From positions 1 to 10,133 of the forward strand of contig CALMDN010000271.1 in NCBI GenBank assembly GCA_937864935.1: a stretch of 10,133 nt of DNA, written 5' to 3'. The first letter of the stretch is position 1. Every line of letters begins with the position of its first letter. Shown here in pieces: positions 1 through 7,844 of this stretch. Both the position numbers and the translations under genes were made by a program. The stretch comes from an uncultured Bacteroidales bacterium. Its GTDB lineage: Bacteria > Bacteroidota > Bacteroidia > Bacteroidales > Lentimicrobiaceae. The notes beneath the pieces are model-generated. The model made no database searches. It saw nothing but the letters and a program-made list of their open reading frames with translations, and was not told the DNA's origin.

Positions 1-180
1 TTAAATCGCGGCATTTAGCTTTTCGTGCTGAAATCCCGGTATGTGTTGTTCGATGGAAAATTCATCAGGGAATAATGCCTGGAAGGCGGCTGTGCGATCA
101 CTACCACTTTCATTACAGCATCATCACACGGCTGAATACCTGCGTATACCGCGGACCGGAAAGCTGAAAACAGCCCCAAC
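1..180. other. Upstream non-coding region
   Basis: This stretch lies before the glycosidase gene. No gene is supportable here and no clear TAnnTTTG -7 element is present; the nearest is TAGCTTTT at 16-23, which lacks the final G and has no matching -33 element. A minus-strand reading frame with a signal-peptide-like start crosses this region but begins inside the glycosidase coding sequence, so I do not call it. The promoter of the glycosidase may lie here or left of the window. Confidence 0.5.
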
Positions 181-2841
181 ATGAGAAAAACAAGCCTTAC
201 CTTCATTCTGTTGACTCTGCTGCTGCAGGCATGGTCTCAGCCCTACAAAGATCCATCCCTGAGCATCCATGAGCGGGTGCAGGATCTGCTCTCCCGCATG
301 AGCCCCGAAGAAAAATTCTGGCAATTGTTCATGCTGGCCGAAGAGTGGAACCGCGATAAAAGTTACTTTGTAAACGGCGCTTTTGGCTTTGAGGGCGGGA
401 TTGCGGAAGCCGGTGACAACACGGCCGGGCAGATGATCACCAGCCAGTTCGGTGGTTCAGCGGCGGCCATGACGGAGACCATCAACAAGGTACAACAGTT
501 CTTTCTTGAACAGACCCGGCTGGGCATTCCGGTGATGCCTTTCGATGAGGCCCTTCACGGACTGGTGCACCAGGGGGCAACGCGTTTTCCGCAATCCATT
601 GGCCTGGCCGCCAGCTTCGACACCGCCCTGATGCACCGCGTTGCTGCTGCCATTGCCGAAGAAACCCGCAGCCGGGGCATCCGCCAGGTGCTTTCACCGG
701 TGATCAACATTGCCGGCGATGTGCGCTGGGGAAGGGTTGAAGAGACTTACGGGGAAGATCCTTTCCTGACATCTGCCATGGCGGTGGCCTTCATCAGGGA
801 GTTTGAACAACGGGGTGTGATTGCCACCCCCAAGCACTTTGTTTCGAATTATGGCAGCGGAGGCAGAGACAGCTATCCGGTGCACTACAGCGAAAGGGCT
901 CTCCGTGAAACTGAACTTGTCCCTTTTGAAGCGGCATTCCGCAAAGGAGGCGCCGGTTCGGTGATGACGGCCTACAACTCGCTCGATGGGAGTCCCTGCA
1001 CCGCCCATCACTGGCTGCTCAACACCCTGCTGAAGAAAGAATGGGGGTTCGATGGGTTTGTGATTTCCGACGCCGGTGCCACCGGAGGTGCCAATGTGCT
1101 GCATTTTACCACCGGAAGTTACCGCGAATCCGCAGCAAACTCCTTAATCAACGGGCTGGATGTCATTTTTCAGACCTCCCGCGATCATTATCCCCTCTTC
1201 ATCGAAGCCTTCCTTAAGGGAGACATCCCGCAGGCAGTCGTCGACAGTGCCGTGGCCCGGGTACTGAGGGCCAAATTCAGGCTCGGCCTGTTTGAAACAC
1301 CTTATGCTGACCCTGCGGCTGCGCAGAAGATCAACGGTTGCCCTGAGCACCGTACTGCAGCCCTGGAAGCAGCCCGCAAATCGGTGGTGCTGCTGAAGAA
1401 CCGGGGTGCACTCCTGCCCCTTGACCCTGCCATAAAATCCATTGCCGTTACCGGCCAGGATGCCGTTGAAGCCCGGGCCGGCGGCTACAGCGGACCGGGA
1501 AACCAGGTGGTGAGCATCCTGGAAGGGATCAGGCAACAGGCTGGCCCTGAAACCCGTGTTGAATATGCCCGCGGCAGCAGCCGGCTTTTGCAGCCGTGTG
1601 TGACCGTGGCACCGCAATACCTGAGCACCCGTGAAAACGGGAAGCCCGTGCAGGGCCTAACCGGCAGGTACTACCATGGAATTGATTTCAGCGGAGCGCC
1701 TGCCTTTGTCAGGACCGACCCACAGATCGACTTCCGCTGGACCCTTTTTTCTCCCGATCCTGAGAAACTGGAATATGGCTTTTATTCGGTTGTCTGGGAA
1801 GGCAAAATCAGGGGACCGGTCAGCGGAACCGTAAAAACCGGCATCGATGGCAACGACGGTTACCGCCTGTATATCAACAACCAACTGCTCATTGATCAGC
1901 GCACGTATTGCGGCCGCAACCTGACCATGGCCGGATTTGACTTTGTTGAAGGGGAAGAATACGACCTCCGCATTGAATATACCGAACCAACGGGCAATGC
2001 CTGGTTCAGGCTGGTGTGGGATTTCGGGCTTGCGGGTGATGCGGAAGCGCAACTGCAGCAGGCGGTGGAAACAGCCAGCCGCTGCGATGCCATAGTGATG
2101 GTCGCCGGTATCGAAGAGGGAGAATTCCGCGACCGCGCCCTGCTGAGCCTTCCCGGAAACCAGGAAGAACTGATTCTGCGTCTGGCAGCCACCGGGAAGC
2201 CCCTGGTGGTGATCCTCACCGGCGGGAGTGCCGTTACCATGGAGCGGTGGCTTGGCCAGGCCGATGCTCTGCTGGATGTCTGGTATCCCGGAGAAGCCGG
2301 GGGCACGGCAGTGGCTGAAATACTGTTCGGTAAAGTGAACCCGGCCGGCCGGCTCCCCATCACCTTTCCCCTGCACGAAGGTCAGCTGCCCCTGGTGTAT
2401 AACCACAAACCCACCGGCCGGGGCGACGACTACGACAACCTGAGCGGGCAACCGCTGTTTCCCTTCGGATTCGGGTTAAGCTATACCACCTTCAGTTATA
2501 AAAATCTGCAGATCAGCGAAACAAAGAATGAAAAATCCTTTCTGGCAAGCTTCGAGCTTACCAATACCGGAACCCGCGAAGGAGAGGAGGTGGTTCAGCT
2601 CTACATCCGTGACCAGCTTGCCTCGGTAGCCCGACCCGTTACCGAACTCAAGGGATTCAGCAGAATCCGCCTGAAAGCCGGAGAAACGAAACATTGCAGC
2701 TTCGTGATCGAACCCACCATGCTCGAAATGCTCAATTTCAAGATGGAAAAGGTGGTGGAACCCGGCGATTTCAGCATCATGATCGGAGCTTCCTGCAAAG
2801 ACATCCGGCTGAAGGGGACCCTCAGGGTAAATCCCGACTGA
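181..2841 (+). CDS. Secreted GH3 beta-glucosidase/xylosidase with PA14 domain
   Basis: This is a retaining exo-acting glycoside hydrolase of family 3, expected to release terminal beta-linked sugars from plant- or microbe-derived oligosaccharides in the periplasm or outside the cell. The 886-residue product starts with a signal peptide (about 1-20, ending AWSQ; no lipobox Cys). The N-terminal barrel shows RWGR..E..GEDP at 182-194, the KHF motif at 218-220 and GFVISD with the predicted nucleophile Asp297. The second domain carries EEGEFRDR (645-652) followed by LPGNQ, where one of the Glu residues is the likely acid/base. A PA14 domain (about 490-617) is inserted in the second domain, as in many bacterial GH3 enzymes, and may shape the substrate pocket. 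FPFGFGLSYT (760-769) leads into a C-terminal fibronectin III-like domain (about 790-870). The residue after the nucleophile is Ala (SDAGA), not the Trp usual in beta-glucosidases; this resembles the SDCGA form of xylosidase-type members, so sugar specificity is open. Upstream sequence shows no Shine-Dalgarno motif. Confidence 0.95.
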   Translation: MRKTSLTFILLTLLLQAWSQPYKDPSLSIHERVQDLLSRMSPEEKFWQLFMLAEEWNRDKSYFVNGAFGFEGGIAEAGDNTAGQMITSQFGGSAAAMTETINKVQQFFLEQTRLGIPVMPFDEALHGLVHQGATRFPQSIGLAASFDTALMHRVAAAIAEETRSRGIRQVLSPVINIAGDVRWGRVEETYGEDPFLTSAMAVAFIREFEQRGVIATPKHFVSNYGSGGRDSYPVHYSERALRETELVPFEAAFRKGGAGSVMTAYNSLDGSPCTAHHWLLNTLLKKEWGFDGFVISDAGATGGANVLHFTTGSYRESAANSLINGLDVIFQTSRDHYPLFIEAFLKGDIPQAVVDSAVARVLRAKFRLGLFETPYADPAAAQKINGCPEHRTAALEAARKSVVLLKNRGALLPLDPAIKSIAVTGQDAVEARAGGYSGPGNQVVSILEGIRQQAGPETRVEYARGSSRLLQPCVTVAPQYLSTRENGKPVQGLTGRYYHGIDFSGAPAFVRTDPQIDFRWTLFSPDPEKLEYGFYSVVWEGKIRGPVSGTVKTGIDGNDGYRLYINNQLLIDQRTYCGRNLTMAGFDFVEGEEYDLRIEYTEPTGNAWFRLVWDFGLAGDAEAQLQQAVETASRCDAIVMVAGIEEGEFRDRALLSLPGNQEELILRLAATGKPLVVILTGGSAVTMERWLGQADALLDVWYPGEAGGTAVAEILFGKVNPAGRLPITFPLHEGQLPLVYNHKPTGRGDDYDNLSGQPLFPFGFGLSYTTFSYKNLQISETKNEKSFLASFELTNTGTREGEEVVQLYIRDQLASVARPVTELKGFSRIRLKAGETKHCSFVIEPTMLEMLNFKMEKVVEPGDFSIMIGASCKDIRLKGTLRVNPD

Positions 2842-2866
2842 ATCGGGCGGATAAAATACCGGTTCA
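2833..2866 (+). terminator. Weak hairpins at the end of the glycosidase gene
   Basis: Two mutually exclusive small stems surround the stop codon. CCCGA/TCGGG (2833-2837 and 2843-2847) has a 5-base loop. TGAATCGG/CCGGTTCA (2839-2846 and 2859-2866) is 8 bp with one G-U pair and a 12-base loop. No T-run follows, so this is not a standard intrinsic terminator; it may only mark the end of the transcript. Confidence 0.25.
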
Positions 2867-2896
2867 TCGACAAATACCCTCTATCCGTCTAATTGA

Positions 2897-2928
2897 TTTT
2901 CACAACGGAACGATGCCCTGTAGTTTTG
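2897..2928 (+). promoter_or_regulatory. Candidate Bacteroidota promoter for the efflux operon
   Basis: TAGTTTTG at 2921-2928 fits the Bacteroidota -7 consensus TAnnTTTG exactly. A weak -33 candidate (TTTT at 2897-2900, consensus TTTG) lies 20 bases upstream. Transcription would start near 2933-2936 and leave a leader of about a dozen bases before the ATG at 2948. The separate promoter supports treating the glycosidase and the efflux genes as different transcription units. Confidence 0.55.
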
Positions 2929-2947
2929 CGGCATCAATCCTATAAAA

Positions 2948-4270
2948 ATGAAAATCAGCATCCTCCTAGTCACCCTGCTGCTTGCGGCTCAGGCTGTTTC
3001 AGGGCAGCAACAGCCCGAAGCCTGGAGTCTTGATAAGTGCATAAATCAGGCCCTGGCCGGCAATCTTCAGCTGAAACAGGCAGCCCTTGCTACCGACATA
3101 ACCCAGGTAAACAGGGAACAGGCCCTGGCCTCCCGGTTTCCCGTAGTAGAAGCTACCGCAAGACAATCCTTCGCCTGGTCAGACCAGCTGAACAACGACG
3201 GCGCCTACGATTTCACCGGCTCGAACAGCAGTTATGCAGCCATCAGTTCTTCGGCAACCCTGTTCAACGGATTCCGCAAAGAGAACACGATCAGACAGTC
3301 TCAACTCAACTACCAGCGCGCTGTGCTGGATGAAGAGACCTACCGGCAGGACATCACCCTTCAGGTACTCGACAGCTACCTGCAGGTACTGTATGCCGGT
3401 GAGCTGGTCGAAAACAGCAAAAATCAGCTGCTTTCCACACAGACCCAACTCAGGCTTTCAGAAGAGCGCCTGAATCTGCGCATCATTTCACAGGCCGATT
3501 TTTTACAGGTAAAATCGCAGGAAGCGGCAGAGAAGCTTACCCTGGCTTCGGCCGAAAAGCAGCTTCAGCTCAGCAGGCTCAACCTGATGCAACTCATGGA
3601 AATCCCTGTAAGCGATGAATTTACCATTGAAAAGCCGGACTTCAGCAACGCCGCCGTGCAGTCGGCCGGCAGCACCCTGGCCGGTGTTTACGAATCGGCC
3701 CTGGCTTACCGGCCTGAGGTCCGGAATGCAGCCCTGCAGAAACAGATAGCCGCGTATGACATCAGGATTGCAAAAGCCGGTTACCTGCCTTCACTGAGCA
3801 TCAATGCCGGTCTGAGTACCCAATACAACAGCCTGGCTGATAACCTGAAGTTCGCTTCGCAGCTTGACCACAACCTGAGCCCCACAGCCGGACTCACGCT
3901 GAGCATCCCGATTTTCCAGCAGAAACAGGTGAAATCGCAGGTTTCACTGGCCAGGATCAATGCATCCTCGGCCGAAATCAGCGAGCAGAGCACCCGCAAT
4001 CAGCTGCGCAAATCCATTGAAACCGCCTGGACCGATGTGGTAACAGCCGAAAAGGAGTTTGAAGCCGGCAATGAAAAATTTGCTGCTGCCAAAGCTTCCT
4101 TTGCCGTGGCAGAAGAACGCTTTGCCCAGGGGATCATCAGTCCGGTGGATTTCCTGTACGAGAAAACCAGCCTCATCAATGCTGAAAGCAGCCTGCTGCA
4201 GGCCAGGTACAACCTGATTTTCAGCTACAAGGTACTCGATTTCTATCAAGGAAAAGAACTTAAACTGTAA
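2948..4270 (+). CDS. TolC-family outer membrane efflux protein
   Basis: This is the outer-membrane channel of a tripartite export pump; such proteins trimerise into a beta-barrel with a long periplasmic alpha-helical tunnel. The 440-residue product begins with a signal peptide (about 1-20, ending VSGQ) without a lipobox Cys. After it comes the family's typical opening WSLDKCINQALAGN, then two internally repeated OEP units (about 25-215 and 245-435), the second opening near YRPEV (254-258) and rich in Ala, Gln and Ser coiled-coil helices. Length is normal for the family. The start ATG follows an A-rich TATAAAA stretch and a good -7 promoter element. It is first in the operon; the adaptor gene begins 55 bases downstream. 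Substrate cannot be read from this subunit. Confidence 0.95.
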   Translation: MKISILLVTLLLAAQAVSGQQQPEAWSLDKCINQALAGNLQLKQAALATDITQVNREQALASRFPVVEATARQSFAWSDQLNNDGAYDFTGSNSSYAAISSSATLFNGFRKENTIRQSQLNYQRAVLDEETYRQDITLQVLDSYLQVLYAGELVENSKNQLLSTQTQLRLSEERLNLRIISQADFLQVKSQEAAEKLTLASAEKQLQLSRLNLMQLMEIPVSDEFTIEKPDFSNAAVQSAGSTLAGVYESALAYRPEVRNAALQKQIAAYDIRIAKAGYLPSLSINAGLSTQYNSLADNLKFASQLDHNLSPTAGLTLSIPIFQQKQVKSQVSLARINASSAEISEQSTRNQLRKSIETAWTDVVTAEKEFEAGNEKFAAAKASFAVAEERFAQGIISPVDFLYEKTSLINAESSLLQARYNLIFSYKVLDFYQGKELKL

Positions 4271-4325
4271 GTTACAGGAAATCATGAAATTAAATCAGTA
4301 AAACAAGAAATTCAACCATAAAGTC

Positions 4326-5513
4326 ATGAAACGAAAAGTAAAAATCATTGCAATCACTGCGCTCATTGCGGCCACGGCTGCCGGCATCATCTTCGGCTGC
4401 GGGTCAGACAAGCAGAACCTGACCGTAGATACGGCCGGTGCAGCCATCGGCAACATCAGCCAGACCGTAACCGCTACCGGAACCATTGAAGCCATAACCA
4501 CCGTTGAGGTAGGAACGCAGGTATCGGGTGTCATTGAGAAGCTCTATGCCGATTTCAATTCGGTGGTAAAGAAAGGACAGCTGCTGGCCACCCTCGACGA
4601 AACCATGCTGAGGGCCAGCCTCGATCAGAGCCGGGCTACACTGATGGATGCCGAAGCCGACCTGAAATACCAGACCCTGAATTACGGACGTTCAAAAGTC
4701 CTGTACGAAAAGTCGCTGATTGCACAGGCCGATTTCGACCAGGTAGAATACAGCTACAAAAGAGCCCAGGCCAGTGTGGCCAATGCAAAAGCCACCCTCG
4801 AAAGAAATCAGGTGAACCTCGATTATGCCACCATTACTTCTCCCATCGATGGGGTGGTGCTCAACCGTGCCGTGGATGAAGGACAGACGGTGGCCGCCAG
4901 CTTCAACACCCCCACCCTGTTCACCATCGCCAACGACCTTACCCGCATGCAGGTTCAGGCCGATGTGGATGAAGCCGATATCGGACAGGTGAAAAACGGA
5001 CAAAGGGTTGAATTCACGGTGGATGCCTTCCCGGGTGAAACCTTTGAGGGTACCGTTACTGAAATCCGTCTGCAGCCGGTGATCTCGTCGAATGTGGTAA
5101 CCTATACTGTGATAGTGAATGCCCCGAATCCCGACAAAAAACTGATGCCCGGGATGACCGCCAGCATCACCATCTTTATGGCCGAAGCCAGGGAGGTGAT
5201 CACCATCCCTGTAAAGGCCCTCAAATTCAAACCCGAACTGCCCGACAGTAACAGCCGGCCTTCAAACACAAAAGAGGCTTCCGGACAGCAGGTTTGGGTA
5301 TACGACGGCAGGCAGATGCATCCACGGGCTGTGGTAACCGGCCTGAGCGACGGCAGCCATGTTGAAATTAAGTCGGGACTCAAAGCCGGCGATGAAGTGG
5401 TTCTTGCTACCCGTCAGGCCGAAAGCAGCGACAAAGAGGAGAAAACGGTGTCAAGCCCCTTCGTGCCCAAACGCCCGGGATCCTCAAAAAACAACAGGCC
5501 ACCGCAACCCTAA
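4326..5513 (+). CDS. MacA/HlyD-like periplasmic adaptor of efflux pump
   Basis: This is a membrane-fusion adaptor that bridges the inner-membrane ABC permease and the TolC channel. The 395-residue product has an N-terminal hydrophobic segment (about 5-24) ending in Cys25 (IIFGCGS), so it may be a lipoprotein, although Phe at -2 is unusual for a lipobox; an uncleaved anchor is the alternative. GTQVSGVIEKL (from 63) and TSPIDGVV (171-178) mark the two halves of the lipoyl-like barrel-sandwich domain. Between them (about 95-165) is a long helical hairpin that should contact TolC. A beta-barrel (about 215-300) and a membrane-proximal domain (about 300-370) follow. The last ~25 residues are a charged, Pro/Ser/Lys-rich tail of unknown role. 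The pairing with MacB-type genes downstream favours a MacA-like over an RND-type assignment. Confidence 0.93.
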   Translation: MKRKVKIIAITALIAATAAGIIFGCGSDKQNLTVDTAGAAIGNISQTVTATGTIEAITTVEVGTQVSGVIEKLYADFNSVVKKGQLLATLDETMLRASLDQSRATLMDAEADLKYQTLNYGRSKVLYEKSLIAQADFDQVEYSYKRAQASVANAKATLERNQVNLDYATITSPIDGVVLNRAVDEGQTVAASFNTPTLFTIANDLTRMQVQADVDEADIGQVKNGQRVEFTVDAFPGETFEGTVTEIRLQPVISSNVVTYTVIVNAPNPDKKLMPGMTASITIFMAEAREVITIPVKALKFKPELPDSNSRPSNTKEASGQQVWVYDGRQMHPRAVVTGLSDGSHVEIKSGLKAGDEVVLATRQAESSDKEEKTVSSPFVPKRPGSSKNNRPPQP

Positions 5514-5565
5514 GTAGATACATCAGGAATCGCACCTTGGCCCTCAGGTTCACACCTCGTCCCTT

Positions 5566-5586
5566 GGTCACTGAGAAGTCGAAGTG
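5566..5586. repeat. Imperfect palindrome CACTGAGAAGTCGAAGTG
   Basis: CACT (5569-5572) pairs with AGTG (5583-5586). Inside these arms GA (5573-5574) faces GA (5581-5582), which can form tandem sheared G-A pairs, followed by GA/TC. The element sits directly before the heptamer array. From memory it resembles a palindromic intergenic element with CACTGAG and GTCGAAGTG arms seen in several bacterial phyla; I could not check this. Confidence 0.45.
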
Positions 5587-5628
5587 CGTCCCTCGTCCCT
5601 CGTCCCTCGTCCCCCGTCCCTCGTCCCC
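5587..5628. repeat. Heptanucleotide tandem array (CGTCCCT/C) x6
   Basis: Six uninterrupted 7-base units occupy 42 bases: CGTCCCT three times, CGTCCCC, CGTCCCT, CGTCCCC. A further single CGTCCCT lies at 5558-5564. The minus strand carries six runs of three or more G spaced by about four bases, a pattern compatible with a DNA G-quadruplex. Because seven is not a multiple of three, changes in copy number would shift any frame read through it, which also argues that it is non-coding. Confidence 0.9.
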
Positions 5629-5677
5629 CGAGAAGGCAGAACCGGACCGGCAAACCATAAGAAAAAGAAAACAGAAA

Positions 5678-6421
5678 ATGAAAAAAGAAATCATCAGCAT
5701 ACATCAGCTCCGGAAGGATTTTCACGTCGGGGAGGTTACGGTACACGCCCTGCGGAGTGTTGACCTCAGCATCCGTGAAGGCGATTTTGTTGCCATCATG
5801 GGCACCAGCGGCAGTGGCAAATCCACCATGCTGAACATCCTGGGCTGCCTCGACAAGCCTACCTCGGGCAGCTACCTGCTCGATGGTACAGATGTGAGCA
5901 ACCTCAGCAAAAACGAACTGGCGAGGCTGCGCAACCTCAAACTGGGGTTCGTATTTCAGTCATACAACCTGTTGCCCAGAACGTCGGCCCTCGAGAATGT
6001 GGAACTGCCGCTCTTCTATAACAACTCAGTGAAGCCGCGTGAGAGACGCGAAAGAGCGATGGCCGCACTCGGGGCCGTCGGACTGGCCGACAGGGTTCAC
6101 CATATGCCCAACCAGCTGTCGGGCGGACAACAGCAAAGGGTTGCCATTGCCCGTTCACTGGTAAACGACCCGGTGGTGATCCTGGCGGATGAAGCTACCG
6201 GAAACCTCGATACCCGCACTTCCTACGAAATTATGGCCCTGTTTCAGGACCTCAATGCCAAAGGAAAAACCATCGTGTTTGTGACCCATGAGCCCGAAAT
6301 TGCCGGTTTCACCACCCGCAACGTCCATTTCAGGGATGGCAGCATTGTTAAACAACACGCCGTCGAAAACCCCGGTTCCGCCAGGGAAATGCTCACCACC
6401 CTCCCTGTGGAAACAGATTGA
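5678..6421 (+). CDS. MacB-type ABC transporter ATP-binding protein
   Basis: This is the cytoplasmic ATPase that powers the efflux complex, belonging to the MacB/LolD/YknY group. With the start at 5678 the product is 247 residues, normal for the group. Visible motifs are Walker [10 protein letters not shown] (42-50), Q-loop Gln94 in [10 protein letters not shown], signature LSGGQQQR (147-154), Walker B VVILADE (166-172) with catalytic Glu172, D-loop GNLD (175-178) and H-loop His204 in VTHE. I chose ATG 5678 because [15 protein letters not shown] matches the usual N-terminus and follows an A-rich leader; the frame extends upstream only through repeats. The permease gene starts 44 bases after its stop. 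In E. coli MacB this domain is fused to the permease; here it is separate. Confidence 0.95.
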   Translation: MKKEIISIHQLRKDFHVGEVTVHALRSVDLSIREGDFVAIMGTSGSGKSTMLNILGCLDKPTSGSYLLDGTDVSNLSKNELARLRNLKLGFVFQSYNLLPRTSALENVELPLFYNNSVKPRERRERAMAALGAVGLADRVHHMPNQLSGGQQQRVAIARSLVNDPVVILADEATGNLDTRTSYEIMALFQDLNAKGKTIVFVTHEPEIAGFTTRNVHFRDGSIVKQHAVENPGSAREMLTTLPVETD

Positions 6422-6422
6422 C

Positions 6423-6440
6423 CACCGTTTCGCGACGGTG
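6423..6440 (+). other. Hairpin between ATPase and permease genes
   Basis: CACCGT (6423-6428) and ACGGTG (6435-6440) form a perfect 6-bp stem with the 6-base loop TTCGCG, starting two bases after the ATPase stop. It is followed by an A-rich tract, not a T-run, so it is unlikely to terminate transcription. It could stabilise or mark a processing point in the mRNA. Confidence 0.4.
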
Positions 6441-6465
6441 TCAGCCACAAAAAAAACAAACCATC

Positions 6466-7686
6466 ATGAACATAACGAACTTATCGAAAATAGCCCTCAG
6501 TGCCCTGATGCGCAATAAATTCAGGGCATTCCTCACCATGCTGGGCATCATCATCGGCGTGGCCTCCGTCATCGCCATGCTGGCCATCGGTGAAGGCTCA
6601 AAAAAAAGCATACAGCAACAGATCAGCAGCATGGGCAGCAACCTGGTGATGGTGATGCCGGGCTCCCAGATGATGGGCGGGGTGCAACAGGGCAACGCTT
6701 CATCAAAAGCACTTGAAACCAGGGATGTTACCGCCATCCGGGAGGCCTGTCCTTCCATCACGGCGGTGAGTCCTGAAGTAAGAGGAGGAGGACAGGTGGT
6801 GGCCGGTGGTAACAACTGGCCCACCACCTTTTATGGCGGCGATGTCAACTACCTCGACATCAAAAAAGTGGAGGTAAAAGCCGGAAGGATGTTCACCGAA
6901 CAGGAGGTGAATGCGGCTGCCAAAGTCTGTCTCATCGGACAAACGGTGGCCGATAACCTCTTCGGCACCGAAGTCGATCCCGTTGGACAAACCATCCGCT
7001 TCAGGAACATCCCCGTAAAGGTGATCGGCCTGCTCGAAGAAAAAGGCGAGAATACCTTCGGAATGGACCAGGACGACCTCCTGATCGGGCCCTATACCAC
7101 GGTGCAGAAACGCATCCTGGCCATCACCCACATCAATGCCATCCTCAGCTCCGCTGTAAGCGAGGAAGCCACCACACAGGCGGTAACCGAAATCACCGCA
7201 GCCATGCGGGCATCGCACAGGCAGGCAGAAGGTGAAGAGGACGACTTCCAGATACGCACCCAGGCAGAACTGGTGAGCACCTTCAGCTCCATCAGCGACA
7301 TCCTAACCACCCTGCTGGGCGCCATCTCGGCCATCTCATTGCTGGTGGGCGGCATCGGCATCATGAACATCATGTATGTTTCCGTAACCGAACGCACCCG
7401 CGAAATCGGGCTCCGCATGAGCACCGGTGGCCGGGGCAGAGACATTCTGATGCAATTCCTGATCGAGAGTGTGATGCTCAGCGTAATTGGTGGTATCTTT
7501 GGCATAGTGCTCGGGGTGGTGGCGTCGTCGGTGATCGGAAACCTTACCGGCTGGCCCATCGCAGTGATGCCCGAAGCCGTGGCGCTCTCGTTTGTGGTCT
7601 GCACCGCCATCGGCATCTTCTTTGGCTGGTACCCGGCCCGCAAAGCCGCCAACCTCAACCCGATTGATGCACTCAGGTTTGAGTAA
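6466..7686 (+). CDS. MacB-type ABC transporter permease
   Basis: This is the inner-membrane subunit of the pump, expected to dimerise and couple ATP hydrolysis to substrate movement from the periplasm into the TolC duct by mechanotransmission. With the start at 6466 it has 406 residues. A first membrane helix (about 21-41, within FLTMLGIIIGVASVIAML) leads to GEGSKKSIQQQISSMGSN, then a large periplasmic domain (about 45-275, MacB_PCD type), followed by three helices (about 285-305, 330-355, 365-388). The coupling segment ERTREIGLRM and the C-terminal YPARKAANLNPIDALRFE are characteristic of the family. The segment after ERTREIGLRM reads STGGR where AIGAR-like sequence is more usual. I preferred ATG 6466 over the in-frame TTG at 6418 because MNITNLSKIALSALMRNKFRAFL is the normal N-terminus and the TTG extension would cover the hairpin. 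Substrate (peptide, lipid, antibiotic) is not determinable from this sequence. Confidence 0.95.
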   Translation: MNITNLSKIALSALMRNKFRAFLTMLGIIIGVASVIAMLAIGEGSKKSIQQQISSMGSNLVMVMPGSQMMGGVQQGNASSKALETRDVTAIREACPSITAVSPEVRGGGQVVAGGNNWPTTFYGGDVNYLDIKKVEVKAGRMFTEQEVNAAAKVCLIGQTVADNLFGTEVDPVGQTIRFRNIPVKVIGLLEEKGENTFGMDQDDLLIGPYTTVQKRILAITHINAILSSAVSEEATTQAVTEITAAMRASHRQAEGEEDDFQIRTQAELVSTFSSISDILTTLLGAISAISLLVGGIGIMNIMYVSVTERTREIGLRMSTGGRGRDILMQFLIESVMLSVIGGIFGIVLGVVASSVIGNLTGWPIAVMPEAVALSFVVCTAIGIFFGWYPARKAANLNPIDALRFE

Positions 7687-7694
7687 AGTCAAGT

Positions 7695-7710
7695 CTAAAG
7701 CCTAAAGCCT
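7695..7710. repeat. Short heptamer repeat CTAAAGC
   Basis: Two exact tandem copies of CTAAAGC (7695-7701, 7702-7708) plus two bases of a third follow the permease stop by eight bases. The period of seven matches that of the CGTCCCT array upstream, although the unit differs. Confidence 0.6.
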
Positions 7711-7734
7711 GCCTGTTTGCCACAGGCAGACAGG
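7707..7734. repeat. Palindromic intergenic repeat, copy 1
   Basis: This 28-base element has a perfect 8-bp stem, CTGCCTGT (7709-7716) and ACAGGCAG (7722-7729), with the loop TTGCC. It matches 9932-9959 at 26 of 28 positions, and both differences fall in the loop. That pattern suggests selection on, or copying of, a hairpin. It could also reduce read-through from the efflux operon, although the sequence after it is A-rich and not T-rich. Confidence 0.8.
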
Positions 7735-7844
7735 TAAAAAGTATAAAATCAGGTTGATGACTGAAAGACAGATTCATACCTCATTGTGGCGGTAATCTGC
7801 TTCGGGTGATTGCCGGGAGGTGAGTCTGATCAGGGAGTAACAAA

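Larger units (their letters stand above)
5514..5677 (+). other. Repeat-rich gap inside the efflux operon
   Basis: This 164-base gap is much longer than the other gaps of the operon (55 and 44 bases). It holds a small imperfect palindrome (5569-5586) and a heptanucleotide array (5587-5628), and ends in an A-rich leader (about 5660-5677) before the ATPase start. No TAnnTTTG promoter element is visible. The reading frame of the ATPase stays open back to a TTG at 5537, but the translated extension is low-complexity Pro/Ser/Arg from the repeats and is not credible protein. Confidence 0.6.

Noticed and set aside
15..206. 63-residue minus-strand frame with a signal-peptide-like start (MKVRLVFLMLGLFSAF)
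   Set aside because: Its start codon lies inside the glycosidase coding region, and no promoter or family match is visible. The hydrophobic start is partly the complement of the glycosidase signal peptide. It cannot be ruled out but is not supportable.
1657..2451. 264-residue minus-strand open frame opposite the GH3 gene
   Set aside because: Antisense shadow of conserved GH3 and PA14 coding sequence, with no motif of its own.
5537..5677. In-frame TTG-initiated N-terminal extension of the ATPase
   Set aside because: The extension translates the heptamer repeat as Pro/Ser/Arg-rich sequence. The family N-terminus begins exactly at ATG 5678 after an A-rich leader.
6418..6465. In-frame TTG extension of the permease
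   Set aside because: It overlaps the ATPase stop and the hairpin. MNITNLSKIALSALMRNKFR from ATG 6466 is the usual permease start.
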